The position numbers and the translations under genes are program-made. The notes beneath the pieces were generated by a model. It did no database searches and was not told where the DNA came from. It saw only the letters and a list, made by a program, of their open reading frames with translations. A stretch of DNA of 63,108 bases from contig JAENYG010000020.1 in the NCBI GenBank assembly GCA_016841875.1, forward strand, positions 1 through 63,108, read 5' to 3'. This document shows, piece by piece, positions 8,383-17,050 of the stretch. The DNA comes from Syntrophomonas sp. Lineage in GTDB: Bacteria > Bacillota > Syntrophomonadia > Syntrophomonadales > Syntrophomonadaceae. The stretch's first letter is position 1, and the number at the start of each line of letters is the position of its first letter.

Positions 8383-8733
8383 TCGCGAAATTCATGATTA
8401 AAATAAACAATAATCAACTATAAAATGTTACTGATAACGGCAAATATATCGCATCCAAGATGGAATAATATACCCGTTCACCCTACTTGAGATTTCGACC
8501 CCATGCAGAATAAAGCAGGAATATCATCAGAGCAGAAAATATTAAGCGGCTATAGAATTTAACCAATAATAAAATCAATCAACCAGCAATATATTAAAAC
8601 CATCACCCTGCTCTAACAATGTGAAAGAAAGTACTTGGTGCGAATCGATTGATTTTTCAGTTGCTTTCACGGGATAATGGTAATACATAAGATCGAGCAG
8701 GAAAAAGCTAACAATGGAAAAGGGGTGAAGACT
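8383..8733. other. Intergenic region without recognised gene
   Basis: About 350 AT-rich bases before the PAS protein. A weak pairing TGAAAG/CTTTCA (about 8621-8667) is present; no promoter of good quality and no known RNA motif were recognised. Confidence 0.35.
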
Positions 8734-10620
8734 ATGCCAGGGGAAAATACTGAGTATCAAATTCTAATGGACAGTATTGAGAATCCGGTAATAGCACTGC
8801 AGGAGGATCTGAAGGTCATATATTGCAACCCTGCTTATGCTAAACAAGTCGCTCGGCGGGTAGATGAAATAGAAGGGCATCAATTGCTGGAAATATTTCC
8901 GGAGAATACAGGAAATGCATCTCATCTGGCCTACCTGGAGGTACTTGAAACAGGCAAGTCAACAACTGCTCAAAGTAAAATGGGAAATCAATATTTTAGT
9001 GAGCGGATATTTAGAACCCCGGTAGGAATAATATCTCTGGCTGATAACGTGGACAATCTCAAGCGCTGGGAGGAAGCAGTCGAATTTCTGACGACTGATC
9101 AGCGTGCGGTATTCGATGAAATCAATGATGCTGTTGTTATCCATGATGTAAATGACAACCGGATTGTGGATGTTAATAAAGCAGCCTGTGATATGTTTGG
9201 CTATGAACGAGAAGAGATGCTGCAGTTATCTATAGGGGACCTGACCGCTGATGAACCACCCTACAACCGGGACGACTTTTTGCGCTGGTTAAAAAAACCG
9301 GCTGAATTAAAAATTAAAAATATGGAATGGAAAGTCAGGGATCGATCTGGTCGTACCTTCTGGATTGAATTGAAATCCAAACGGATGAAAATTGGAGATG
9401 AAATACGAGTAGTTGCTGTGATTCAGGACATTACCCGTCGCAAGTATACCGAGAAAGAACTGCGGGAGGTGTATGAACGCTACGAGAGCCTGTTTGAAAA
9501 CCCAGCTGACCTGGTCTTTATCCATGATCTGGCCGGCAATTTCATATCGGTTAACCAGGCTGCAGAAAGAATAACCGGTTACTGGGGAGAAGAACTGGTC
9601 AAAATGAATATCCAGCAGTTGGCTAGCAGTGATAGTCTAAAATTGCTGCGGGGGTTCCAATACCAGAGGATGCCTCAAGATCAGAGCAGCAATTATGAAT
9701 TGGAGATTGTTACCAAGTATGATTCCCGTATATTTGTGGATGTCAACATCAGTCCAATTTATAAAGGTGGAAAAGCCACCGCAGTCCTGGGTATAGCTCG
9801 CGATATTACCCAACGAAAAATGAAGGAAGCTGCCTCAATCGAAACCGCCGAAAGTCTGGTTAGTTTCATCGATTACTTGCCAGATGCCACTATGGCTATT
9901 GACATGGAGGGTAAAGTAGTAGTTTGGAATAAGGCCATGGAGGAGTTAACCGAAATCAAGGCGGAGGATATGCTGGGTAAAGGTGACTATGAGTATGGAC
10001 TGGCGTTTTATAATAAGAGAAGACCGATTATGGTGGATCTGGTATTAAGACCAGAAGAGGTAAAACAGTATTATTCGATTGTAGAAGTAGATAAATACAC
10101 GATGATCAGTGAATTTGATACCCCTCATTTAAGAGGGGAAGGGCACTATCTATGGGGGCAGGCTATGCCCTGGTATGATAAACAGGGTAATTTGATTGGT
10201 GCCATTGAATCACTGCGTGATATCACTGAACGTTATAAAACCAGGCAGGCCCTCAAAGACGCTGAAGAGAAAGTAAGGCAGGATCGCAAATGTCTGTTTA
10301 CCCTGATTGATAATCTGGAAGGTGCAATTCTTACCTGCAATCTGCATGGCAGGATAAGGATGGCTAATCTAAAATTTGGCAATTTATTGGGATACGGGGT
10401 GGAAGAACTGCCGGGTATGAATATTGCAGAGATTATTGAGGATAGCAGCGACCAGATTATAGGCGCTAAATTACTGGATGTTCTTCAGGCCAACGGTGCT
10501 AAAATCTATGATGTTCAATTAATTACCAAGGATGGTATACGTCAGGCGGCTAAAATCAAAATCAGGCCGGTATGGGAAGATGATAAAATTATCGGGTGTA
10601 TCATGCGGGCTGAAGAATAA
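8734..10620 (+). CDS. Multi-PAS sensor protein without output domain
   Basis: 628 residues made of about five PAS/PAC units: a divergent first one (residues about 8-115), then units around 120-240, 240-360, 370-510 and 515-628. PAC ends are visible as VAVIQDITRRK, VLGIARDITQRK and IESLRDITERY. There is no transmitter, GGDEF, EAL, HTH or sigma-54 activation module, and no membrane segment, so it is a cytoplasmic ligand or redox sensor that would have to act through a partner. The ATG at 8734 is preferred because GGGGTGAA is 9 bases upstream; a frame from 8677 lacks a site. A terminator follows at 10681. Confidence 0.8.
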   Translation: MPGENTEYQILMDSIENPVIALQEDLKVIYCNPAYAKQVARRVDEIEGHQLLEIFPENTGNASHLAYLEVLETGKSTTAQSKMGNQYFSERIFRTPVGIISLADNVDNLKRWEEAVEFLTTDQRAVFDEINDAVVIHDVNDNRIVDVNKAACDMFGYEREEMLQLSIGDLTADEPPYNRDDFLRWLKKPAELKIKNMEWKVRDRSGRTFWIELKSKRMKIGDEIRVVAVIQDITRRKYTEKELREVYERYESLFENPADLVFIHDLAGNFISVNQAAERITGYWGEELVKMNIQQLASSDSLKLLRGFQYQRMPQDQSSNYELEIVTKYDSRIFVDVNISPIYKGGKATAVLGIARDITQRKMKEAASIETAESLVSFIDYLPDATMAIDMEGKVVVWNKAMEELTEIKAEDMLGKGDYEYGLAFYNKRRPIMVDLVLRPEEVKQYYSIVEVDKYTMISEFDTPHLRGEGHYLWGQAMPWYDKQGNLIGAIESLRDITERYKTRQALKDAEEKVRQDRKCLFTLIDNLEGAILTCNLHGRIRMANLKFGNLLGYGVEELPGMNIAEIIEDSSDQIIGAKLLDVLQANGAKIYDVQLITKDGIRQAAKIKIRPVWEDDKIIGCIMRAEE

Positions 10621-10680
10621 AATCCAATGCTAATAATGACTCATACTACTGGACGAGTAAAACACTTTATATAAGCACGA

Positions 10681-10715
10681 AGCAGGACTATAAAAGATAT
10701 AATAGTCCTGCTTTT
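10681..10715 (+). terminator. Intrinsic terminator after the PAS protein
   Basis: Eleven-base stem AGCAGGACTAT/ATAGTCCTGCT, 10-base loop, TTTT tail. Confidence 0.85.
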
Positions 10716-10737
10716 AAATTATATCAATACAAAAACC

Positions 10738-10812
10738 AGCACGGGTTCGCCCTCCTCTGGGCTTTGGCCCAGCTCCGAGTTTTGCGGCAATCTGCTGTGG
10801 CGTCCCTACAAT
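10738..10812. other. GC-rich structured intergenic block, unassigned
   Basis: A sharply GC-richer patch than its surroundings with several short self-complementary parts (GGGTTCGCCC, CTGGGCTTTGGCCCAG). It does not fit a reading frame with a start signal. It may be a decayed repeat or a structured RNA; I cannot assign it. Confidence 0.3.
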
Positions 10813-10971
10813 ACATTAATGGCAAAGGATTTTCTTATTAGCAGCAGACTAATTCGATTCGCTTATCTATTCTCAAAGCAGCGAGTTATTGGACCATCCT
10901 CTGTGAAAAATAATAATAATTACTATTAATGGGAATATATATTTAATATCATGGGAGAGAGGAGGAGATTC

Positions 10972-11145
10972 ATGAAAATTTTGTACAATACGGTAATAGA
11001 TATAGAGACGATTCAAAAAATGGAAAAATATATAGAAAAAGCTCTGGTCACTGCAGAACCAACTGAGAAACAGTATATAGATAAAAACCACGTTACGGAA
11101 CAGGCTCTCAATGAATTTCTGAAACGGGTGGAGAAGGACTTATGA
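10972..11145 (+). CDS. Small hypothetical protein, 57 residues
   Basis: 57 residues, charged and mostly helical (TIQKMEKYIEKALVTAEP, then TEQALNEFLKRVEKDL). The ATG at 10972 follows GAGGAGGAG with a 7-base gap, an excellent ribosome site, and a terminator lies about 55 bases after the stop, so it looks like a stand-alone gene. I do not recognise a family. A longer start at 10951 has no ribosome site. Confidence 0.65.
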   Translation: MKILYNTVIDIETIQKMEKYIEKALVTAEPTEKQYIDKNHVTEQALNEFLKRVEKDL

Positions 11146-11200
11146 CAGAAATTCTCAAAATACTGGGAATACCATTTTGTCGACTCTATCTATAACTTTG

Positions 11201-11226
11201 AAGCCTCGTGAATAACGAGGCTTTTA
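11201..11226 (+). terminator. Intrinsic terminator after the 57-residue gene
   Basis: Stem AAGCCTCG/CGAGGCTT with a 7-base loop and a TTTTATTT tail. Confidence 0.8.
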
Positions 11227-11289
11227 TTTGCTTTGAATCATAGTTGATAATTGATATTGTGGACAGTAATTTGTCTGTATAAGGAATGA

Positions 11290-12468
11290 GTGTTTATTCC
11301 AAATGGCAGATTTAGTATGATTAAGATACAAGAATTTATAGGGTTTGAAAGCAGCGGGCATAATATCTATGATACATTTGGACAGAAGGAGTGGCAGTTT
11401 ATGTATGCCATGCATTTTTATAGAATATATGAGACCACAAGGTCGATTGATCTCAATCAATTAGAAAGTGGTCTTCCTCGGAGTGGGCATAATTATTCTA
11501 GAACCGGTCTATCCAGGGTAAAAACCAAGTCCATACAGATGGAGGTTTTGCCCTTGCTGCTCAGGCTTGGAACTGGCACAGCAGAAAAAGACGGGCATTT
11601 TATGGAGCTAGAGGTACAGGCCAGGATTTATGATATCGGGGTCATAAGTATTTGCCTTAGTTATGAAAACCGTGCAGATGATAAGCTGAGTCTGGAAGAA
11701 CTGGCCTTGATATTCGCCGGGCAGGAAGGAATGGAAGCATTATTTGAGGAAAAGCTCAGGATTATACATTCTATTCTGAACATTTGTGTTAAAGGTCTGA
11801 TAATGGACAAAGAGTATTACGAAGATTACACCATCTACTATATCAACCAACCGTCCGAGATTAAAGATCCTGTGTCACTGCTTATGGGAGAAAAAACTGA
11901 TTTCAGTCCTCAAATCAAAGAACAGGTCTTAAGCAACCGGCTCAGTTACAGCAGCGAAGACTATGTAATAATAACCTGGGATACAGCTCTCATTTGTGAT
12001 CCGGAATCATCGAGCGATCTCAGGGATCTAATAGAATTTGCCAATGTGCAGCTGTTAGAACTGCGATACTATGATACTGAGTTGAGCAAGCACATGGATA
12101 AGATGTACGATGATATAGAGGTTGCCGATAAGAAGAGCCGATTCTGGCGATTTAGACAGTATCAGAATATCATGACTGCATTGATGGAACTTATAGCAGA
12201 CTTGACTGAGGTTACAGAGAAAATAGGCAACCTTATCAAAATCACCGAAGATGTCTATTATGCCCGGGTATATCAGACGACCTTGAAGGTTCTGCGCACT
12301 GCACAGTGGAACGACAGTGTAGAACGCAAGCTGCAGGTAATACAGCGAAATTATACTTTGCTGAGCAATGAAGTGAATGTGCGGCATTCCAATTTCCTGG
12401 AGTGGATCATCATTATCCTCATAGCCCTTGAATTTGCCTTTGCTATCCTGGAAGCGGTTCTGAGATAA
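11290..12468 (+). CDS. RMD1/DUF155 family C-terminally anchored membrane protein
   Basis: 392 residues. The C-terminus has the RMD1 (DUF155) signature: a long helical region, then NYTLLSNEVNVRHSNFLEW directly before a membrane helix of about 20 residues (about 368-388). The family covers yeast Rmd1 and many bacterial proteins; it is tail-anchored and its molecular function is unknown. The start is uncertain: a GTG at 11290 has AAGGA 4 bases upstream, and an ATG at 11317 is the alternative. A terminator follows, so it is probably monocistronic. Confidence 0.8.
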   Translation: MFIPNGRFSMIKIQEFIGFESSGHNIYDTFGQKEWQFMYAMHFYRIYETTRSIDLNQLESGLPRSGHNYSRTGLSRVKTKSIQMEVLPLLLRLGTGTAEKDGHFMELEVQARIYDIGVISICLSYENRADDKLSLEELALIFAGQEGMEALFEEKLRIIHSILNICVKGLIMDKEYYEDYTIYYINQPSEIKDPVSLLMGEKTDFSPQIKEQVLSNRLSYSSEDYVIITWDTALICDPESSSDLRDLIEFANVQLLELRYYDTELSKHMDKMYDDIEVADKKSRFWRFRQYQNIMTALMELIADLTEVTEKIGNLIKITEDVYYARVYQTTLKVLRTAQWNDSVERKLQVIQRNYTLLSNEVNVRHSNFLEWIIIILIALEFAFAILEAVLR

Positions 12469-12525
12469 AATATATACTATAAAATAACAGCTATTTGTGA
12501 TAAGAAAAATATTAAAAGAAATAAA

Positions 12526-12560
12526 AAAGCTTGCCTTTGCTGCCAGAGCAGGCTTTATTT
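12526..12560 (+). terminator. Probable terminator after the RMD1-like gene
   Basis: Stem AAAGCTTGC/GCAGGCTTT (one G-T pair), 13-base loop, then ATTTG. Confidence 0.6.
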
Positions 12561-13203
12561 GTGCTACAATTCATTTTCTCCTAGATTTTTAGATTCAAAC
12601 AATACACATGTACTATTAAACTGCTTTTATAGCAGCTAACCCCATTGCAAATCTGCTTACCAACCATATCAACTTTACACTCTAGTAATAAGAACTTACT
12701 ATCTTCATATCCTTGGAAAACGATTGGTGCTGTTAGTTACCTCAAATACTAAGGCGGAATAAAGACTCTATCTGATAGGATTACTGTATTGCATTTTGTT
12801 GTGCAATTTTTGTGATACTGGATTTAGAAATCTTTTTTTCGGTTGATTTACTGACTGATTGATAATCATAAACTAACTAACATATCACATACATAACAGG
12901 GTGAAATACTATCAAACGTGCCCTATATAGCTCTATTAAAATAATCCTTGACATTGCATATAAAGGCAAAAAAAGTGAATAATTCAGTGGTAAGAAACCT
13001 GTTATAAATCCTGCAATAGTTTTTGCAAAAAATTGCAAAAACTATTGCAGGATTTTTCTTAAGAAGTCGGGCTAACAACTAATGCGTCTTAGACAGTTCT
13101 AAAGAGCTGTCGGATATTGTACTTCTTTGTATAAATTTGCAAAGCAATTTTGAAATAGTGATCTTCGAAGGCTATTCGCAGGAGTTTCTTAGTTATTAAT
13201 GTA
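12561..13203. other. Long regulatory intergenic region upstream of the fatty-acid operon
   Basis: About 640 bases without a credible gene. It holds an ATTGCA/TGCAAT hairpin at about 12787-12812, a TTGACA at 12948 without a matching -10, the 22-base palindrome at 13007-13054, and a TTTGCAAAGCAATTTTG motif near 13136-13152. Recurrent TTGCAA words suggest binding sites for the operon's regulator (inference). Confidence 0.4.
13007..13054. promoter_or_regulatory. 22-base perfect palindrome, candidate enhancer site or terminator
   Basis: Two perfectly complementary 22-base arms (13007-13028 and 13033-13054), each carrying CCTGCAATAGTTTTTGC or its complement, flank an AAAA loop; TTTTTCTT follows. 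Its centre lies about 175 bases before the -24 element of the sigma-54 promoter, a normal distance for an NtrC-family enhancer. It could equally be a rho-independent terminator or a small mobile repeat. Confidence 0.5.
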
Positions 13204-13219
13204 TGGCACGTATGTTGCA
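13204..13219 (+). promoter_or_regulatory. Sigma-54 (RpoN) -24/-12 promoter
   Basis: TGGCAC, five bases, TTGCA: an exact match to the sigma-54 consensus, with GG and GC 10 bases apart. It lies about 90 bases before the first gene of the acyl-CoA operon, whose last gene encodes a sigma-54 activator. Confidence 0.85.
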
Positions 13220-13309
13220 ATTTGTAATTGTCAGGTAATCATTAGAAGGGAGTGAAAAACGAGTTATACCAAGTTAATGCAAATATATAGTTGTTTAGGA
13301 GGTATTGCT

Positions 13310-14476
13310 GTGGACTTCAGTCTAAGTGATCAGGAACAGATGCTGCATGATACGGTGTACAAGTTTGCAAAAAATGAATGGGAACCCAGAACGCTTGAGA
13401 TTGACAAAGAAGAAAGATTTCCTATGTGGTTATGGGATAAGTTTAAGGAAATGGGCTGGTGCGGTCTGATGATACCTGAAGAATACGGTGGAGCAGGACT
13501 GAGTTTGTTGGAGCTGTGTACTATGTTTGAAGCAGCAGCCCATGCTGGGGCTGATATTGGTACATGCCTGGCCTGGGGGACTCACTGTACTATTGGAAGC
13601 TTGCCGATCGTATTTTGCGGAAATGAAGAACAAAAGAAGAAATATTTGCCCCGCCTGGCCAGTGGTGAATGGATCGGGTGTTTTTGCCTTACAGAACCTA
13701 ATGTAGGTTCAGATGCAGCGCACGTTCAGTGTACAGCAACTCGTAAAGGTGATCATTATGTTTTGAACGGAACCAAGATGTTTATTACTAATGGACCTAA
13801 TGCCGACCTGGCGGTTGTATTCGCGGCTACTGATAAATCCAGGGGGGCCAAAGGAGTATCAGCATTTATAGTTGAGCGTACTTTTCCTGGATACAGTGTA
13901 GGTAAACGCCTGGACAAAATAGGCATGCATGGTTCAGAAACATCGGAGATTATTTTTGACAATTGTATTGTTCCGGTTGAGAATCGTCTGCTGGAAGAAG
14001 GAGAAGGATTTACCAAAGTAGGGGCTAAAATACTTGAGTATGAAAGAAATTCACTGGTGGCAATATGGACGGGTAACTTAGGGTATAATTTTGATTTATC
14101 TGCTAATTATGCCAAACAGAGAACCCAGTTCGATTATCCTATAATCAGGTTCCCTCAGATCAGGGAAAGACTTGTTCATATGAAGTTGGATTATGATATT
14201 TCAAAATTATTGATGTATAGAGCTGCATCAAAGAAAGACAGCGGCAAGGATGGCCCCCTGGAAGCTACAGAATATAAAATATTTACCGGACAGGCCAGTC
14301 AGCGAAGTGCCTCTGAGGCCATTCAGATTCACGGTGGATATGGACTTATGCGTGAATATAAAGTTGAGCGTTCTTTAAGGGACGCCAAACTGGTCCAGAT
14401 AGGTGCTGGCACAGAACAGGTTTTAACTGAATTGGTTGCTAGATTGATAACAGATACCAGGTCATTGATTGGGTAG
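13310..14476 (+). CDS. Acyl-CoA dehydrogenase, isovaleryl/long-chain type active site
   Basis: 388 residues, normal for FAD-dependent acyl-CoA dehydrogenases that introduce a 2,3-double bond and pass electrons to Etf. Family blocks are CFCLTEPNVGSDA, NGTKMFITNG and IHGGYGLMREY. The usual catalytic Glu of the C-terminal EGT is replaced (IGAGT, Ala366), as in isovaleryl- and long-chain acyl-CoA dehydrogenases, where the base is in helix G; here E245 in LEYERNSL sits at that place. So it may act on a branched or otherwise different acyl-CoA than its two neighbours. Start is GTG at 13310, 6 bases after AGGAGGT. First gene of the sigma-54 operon. Confidence 0.92.
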   Translation: MDFSLSDQEQMLHDTVYKFAKNEWEPRTLEIDKEERFPMWLWDKFKEMGWCGLMIPEEYGGAGLSLLELCTMFEAAAHAGADIGTCLAWGTHCTIGSLPIVFCGNEEQKKKYLPRLASGEWIGCFCLTEPNVGSDAAHVQCTATRKGDHYVLNGTKMFITNGPNADLAVVFAATDKSRGAKGVSAFIVERTFPGYSVGKRLDKIGMHGSETSEIIFDNCIVPVENRLLEEGEGFTKVGAKILEYERNSLVAIWTGNLGYNFDLSANYAKQRTQFDYPIIRFPQIRERLVHMKLDYDISKLLMYRAASKKDSGKDGPLEATEYKIFTGQASQRSASEAIQIHGGYGLMREYKVERSLRDAKLVQIGAGTEQVLTELVARLITDTRSLIG

Positions 14477-14511
14477 GCTCTCTAATTATTAATAGAAAAG
14501 AGGTAGATAAT

Positions 14512-15822
14512 GTGAACCGTTGGCAAAAAATGTATGAAGAAAAACTGACTACTGCTGAAGATGCTATGAAGTTAATTAATAATGGTGACCAGATTGTTGC
14601 TCCCCTTGGAAATGGAACCCCAAGAGGGTTGGGAGATGCCCTGGCTGAGCTGGTTAAAACCGGAAATTACAGGGATACACGTTATTTTTCTGGTTTTAAC
14701 TATAATTGTCCTAACCTGTGTACTAAAGAAGTAATGGAAAAATTCCATTATGAGGATGGATACAGCACTCCTATTTCACGTGCACTTACAGCCGATGCGG
14801 TAGGGGACTTCCATCCCATAAAACTATCGGATTGTCCCCGGCTAATTGGGGATGAAAGAAAATTTAATGTGGTTATGATGACTGTTTCACCTATGGATGA
14901 ACACGGGTTTTTCAGTACCGGTGTTTTTGTGGATTTTGCTTATCCAGTTGCGAAAAGAGATTATCCCAAAAAAATAATTGTCGAGGTTAATAACAATTAT
15001 CCCAAAACTCATGGAAATAATCATCTGCATATTTCAGAAATAGATGCTGTCATCGAAAATGATTGGAAGCTGTTTACAGTTCCGGCAGCAGCCCCCAATG
15101 ATAAGGACAAAGCTATTGCTGCTCTTATTGCTGAACAGATACCTGATGAAGCATGTATACAGTTGGGAATTGGCGGGATACCAAATGCAGTAGGAAAAAT
15201 GTTAGAAAGCAAAAAAGACTTGAGCGTTCATTCGGAAATCATTTGTGATGCTATGCTGGATTTATATAACAAGGGCGTAATAACCAGTAAAAAGAAAACT
15301 TTCATGCCGAATAAATGGATATGTACATTTATAGTGGGCAGTCAGGACCTTTATGATTTTGTTGCGGATAACCCCCTGGTTGAAAGTCATCCCACAGATT
15401 GGGTAAATGACCCCCGGGTAATAGGTTTGAATGATAACCTGATGTCTATAAATAGTGTGCTGGAAATTGATTTAGCTGGTCAGTGTATTTCCGAATCAAT
15501 CGGCTACAGTCCTTATACTGGTATCGGTGGACAAGAAGACTTTGTAACTGGAGCCTGGTATTCAAAAGGAGGAAAATCTTTTTTAACCACCTATTCTACC
15601 TATAGGGATAAGGAAGGAAACCTGCAGTCTAAAATTGTTCCCACAGTTAACGGTTTTGTGGGAATAAGCAGATGGAATTCACAATACCTGGTCACTGAAT
15701 ACGGCATCGCATACATTAAAGGTAAAACCATGAGCGACAGGGTCAAGGCAGTAATAAATATAGCTCATCCAGATTTTAGAGACTGGTTGTTGTCTGAGGC
15801 CAAGAGAATGAGGTTCTGTTAA
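14512..15822 (+). CDS. Acetyl-CoA hydrolase/CoA-transferase family protein
   Basis: 436 residues, full length for class I CoA-transferases of the 4-hydroxybutyrate/butyrate:acetyl-CoA group. Visible marks are QLGIGGIPNAVGKML (the CoA-site Gly-rich loop), VHSEIICDAMLDL with the likely catalytic E242, and the C-terminal GIAYIKGKTMSDR block. It would move CoA from acetyl-CoA or another acyl-CoA to the free acid, activating it without spending ATP. Start is GTG at 14512 after AGAGGTAG. Placement between dehydrogenase genes supports a role in substrate activation; the acid is not determined by sequence alone. Confidence 0.88.
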   Translation: MNRWQKMYEEKLTTAEDAMKLINNGDQIVAPLGNGTPRGLGDALAELVKTGNYRDTRYFSGFNYNCPNLCTKEVMEKFHYEDGYSTPISRALTADAVGDFHPIKLSDCPRLIGDERKFNVVMMTVSPMDEHGFFSTGVFVDFAYPVAKRDYPKKIIVEVNNNYPKTHGNNHLHISEIDAVIENDWKLFTVPAAAPNDKDKAIAALIAEQIPDEACIQLGIGGIPNAVGKMLESKKDLSVHSEIICDAMLDLYNKGVITSKKKTFMPNKWICTFIVGSQDLYDFVADNPLVESHPTDWVNDPRVIGLNDNLMSINSVLEIDLAGQCISESIGYSPYTGIGGQEDFVTGAWYSKGGKSFLTTYSTYRDKEGNLQSKIVPTVNGFVGISRWNSQYLVTEYGIAYIKGKTMSDRVKAVINIAHPDFRDWLLSEAKRMRFC

Positions 15823-15858
15823 AGAAAGTTTATTAGATTGGAAAGAGCAGGTGAGTAG

Positions 15859-17001
15859 ATGGATCTCAGGCTGAGCAAAGAAGAGGAACTGATACAGAAG
15901 GCAGCGCGTGATTTTGCTGACAAGATGATAGTTCCTATTGCAGAACTTATAGATCAGGATAACCACATACCAGAAGAAATCTTTGAAGCACTCGGAGACC
16001 TTGAGATGTTCGGTATACCATTTCCAGAAGCATATGGTGGCGGAGAGGCAGGTTATTTGAGTTACATCCTGGCTATAGAAGAATTGGCTAAAGCTTGTGC
16101 CGGAATTGCGGTAGTTATATCTGTTAATTCGGTAGGATTATCTGTAATTAATGCCTTCGGTACGGAAGAACAGAAGAAAAAATATATGCCAGAATGTATG
16201 ACTGGTAAAAAAATATTTTCGTTTGCATTTACTGAACCTGGAACCGGTTCAGATCCCAAGCAATTAAGCTGTACGGTAACCAAAGCGGGGGATAGTTACA
16301 TCTTGAATGGAAACAAACGTTTTATTACTAATGCTGGTTTTCAAGGTCCCATGGTGGTAATTGCTAAAGATAGTGAAACAGATAAAGCAAGTGCATTTGT
16401 GATTGATAAATTCTGCGAGGGGTATTCCCTGTCCGAACAATGGAACAAAATCGGAGCTCATGGAGGCCCCTTATATGACGTCTATTTTGATAATGTGAAG
16501 ATCCCTGAAGGTAATGTGCTGGGTAGAAGCGGTGAAGGTTTATGGGTACTTAAAGTAGCTATGATTTACGGGAAAATTGGCTTATCCGGACTGTTTCTGG
16601 GTACAGCCAAAGCAGCCTATGAAGAAGCCTTAGCTTATGCAAAACAGAAAACTCATCGCGGTCAACCCATCGGGGCAAAATTCCAGCATATCCAGATATC
16701 TATAGCTGATATGGCCATGAAATATAATGCCTGTCGCTGGTCTGCTTATAATCTTGGGTTTACGGCGGATACGGTTAAAGACCCCAATCAGCTGCTTAGG
16801 GAAGCGGCCTTAACGAAGGTGTTCGTTTCAGAAACAGCCGTTGAAATCTGCAAAATAGCTATGGGAGTTCACGGTTCTTATGGATTGATGAAAGACTATA
16901 AGATTGCCAGGTTATGGGGTGACGTCATTATTGGACCACAGGTTGAAGGGACTTCTCCGCTGCTAAAAATACTGGCAGCTGGTATTATTCTGGGTGATTA
17001 A
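15859..17001 (+). CDS. Acyl-CoA dehydrogenase, short-chain type
   Basis: 380 residues. Blocks FAFTEPGTGSDPKQ, NGNKRFITNAG, GVHGSYGLMKDYKIARLWGD and VEGTSPLLKIL are present, so the canonical catalytic Glu (in EGT) is kept, as in butyryl-CoA dehydrogenases. Oxidises an acyl-CoA to the enoyl-CoA with electrons to Etf. ATG at 15859 follows GCAGGTGAG. It is clearly a tandem paralogue of the next gene (shared openings and C-termini), suggesting duplication with specialisation for different chain types. Confidence 0.92.
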   Translation: MDLRLSKEEELIQKAARDFADKMIVPIAELIDQDNHIPEEIFEALGDLEMFGIPFPEAYGGGEAGYLSYILAIEELAKACAGIAVVISVNSVGLSVINAFGTEEQKKKYMPECMTGKKIFSFAFTEPGTGSDPKQLSCTVTKAGDSYILNGNKRFITNAGFQGPMVVIAKDSETDKASAFVIDKFCEGYSLSEQWNKIGAHGGPLYDVYFDNVKIPEGNVLGRSGEGLWVLKVAMIYGKIGLSGLFLGTAKAAYEEALAYAKQKTHRGQPIGAKFQHIQISIADMAMKYNACRWSAYNLGFTADTVKDPNQLLREAALTKVFVSETAVEICKIAMGVHGSYGLMKDYKIARLWGDVIIGPQVEGTSPLLKILAAGIILGD

Positions 17002-17050
17002 TATCATTAATTCTGGATTTATTCTTAACTAATAATAAGGAGACGATATT

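Noticed and set aside
12948-12983. TTGACA as a sigma-A promoter for the acyl-CoA operon
   Set aside because: No acceptable -10 at 16-18 bases; the nearest AT-rich match is too far away, and the sigma-54 site is far better.
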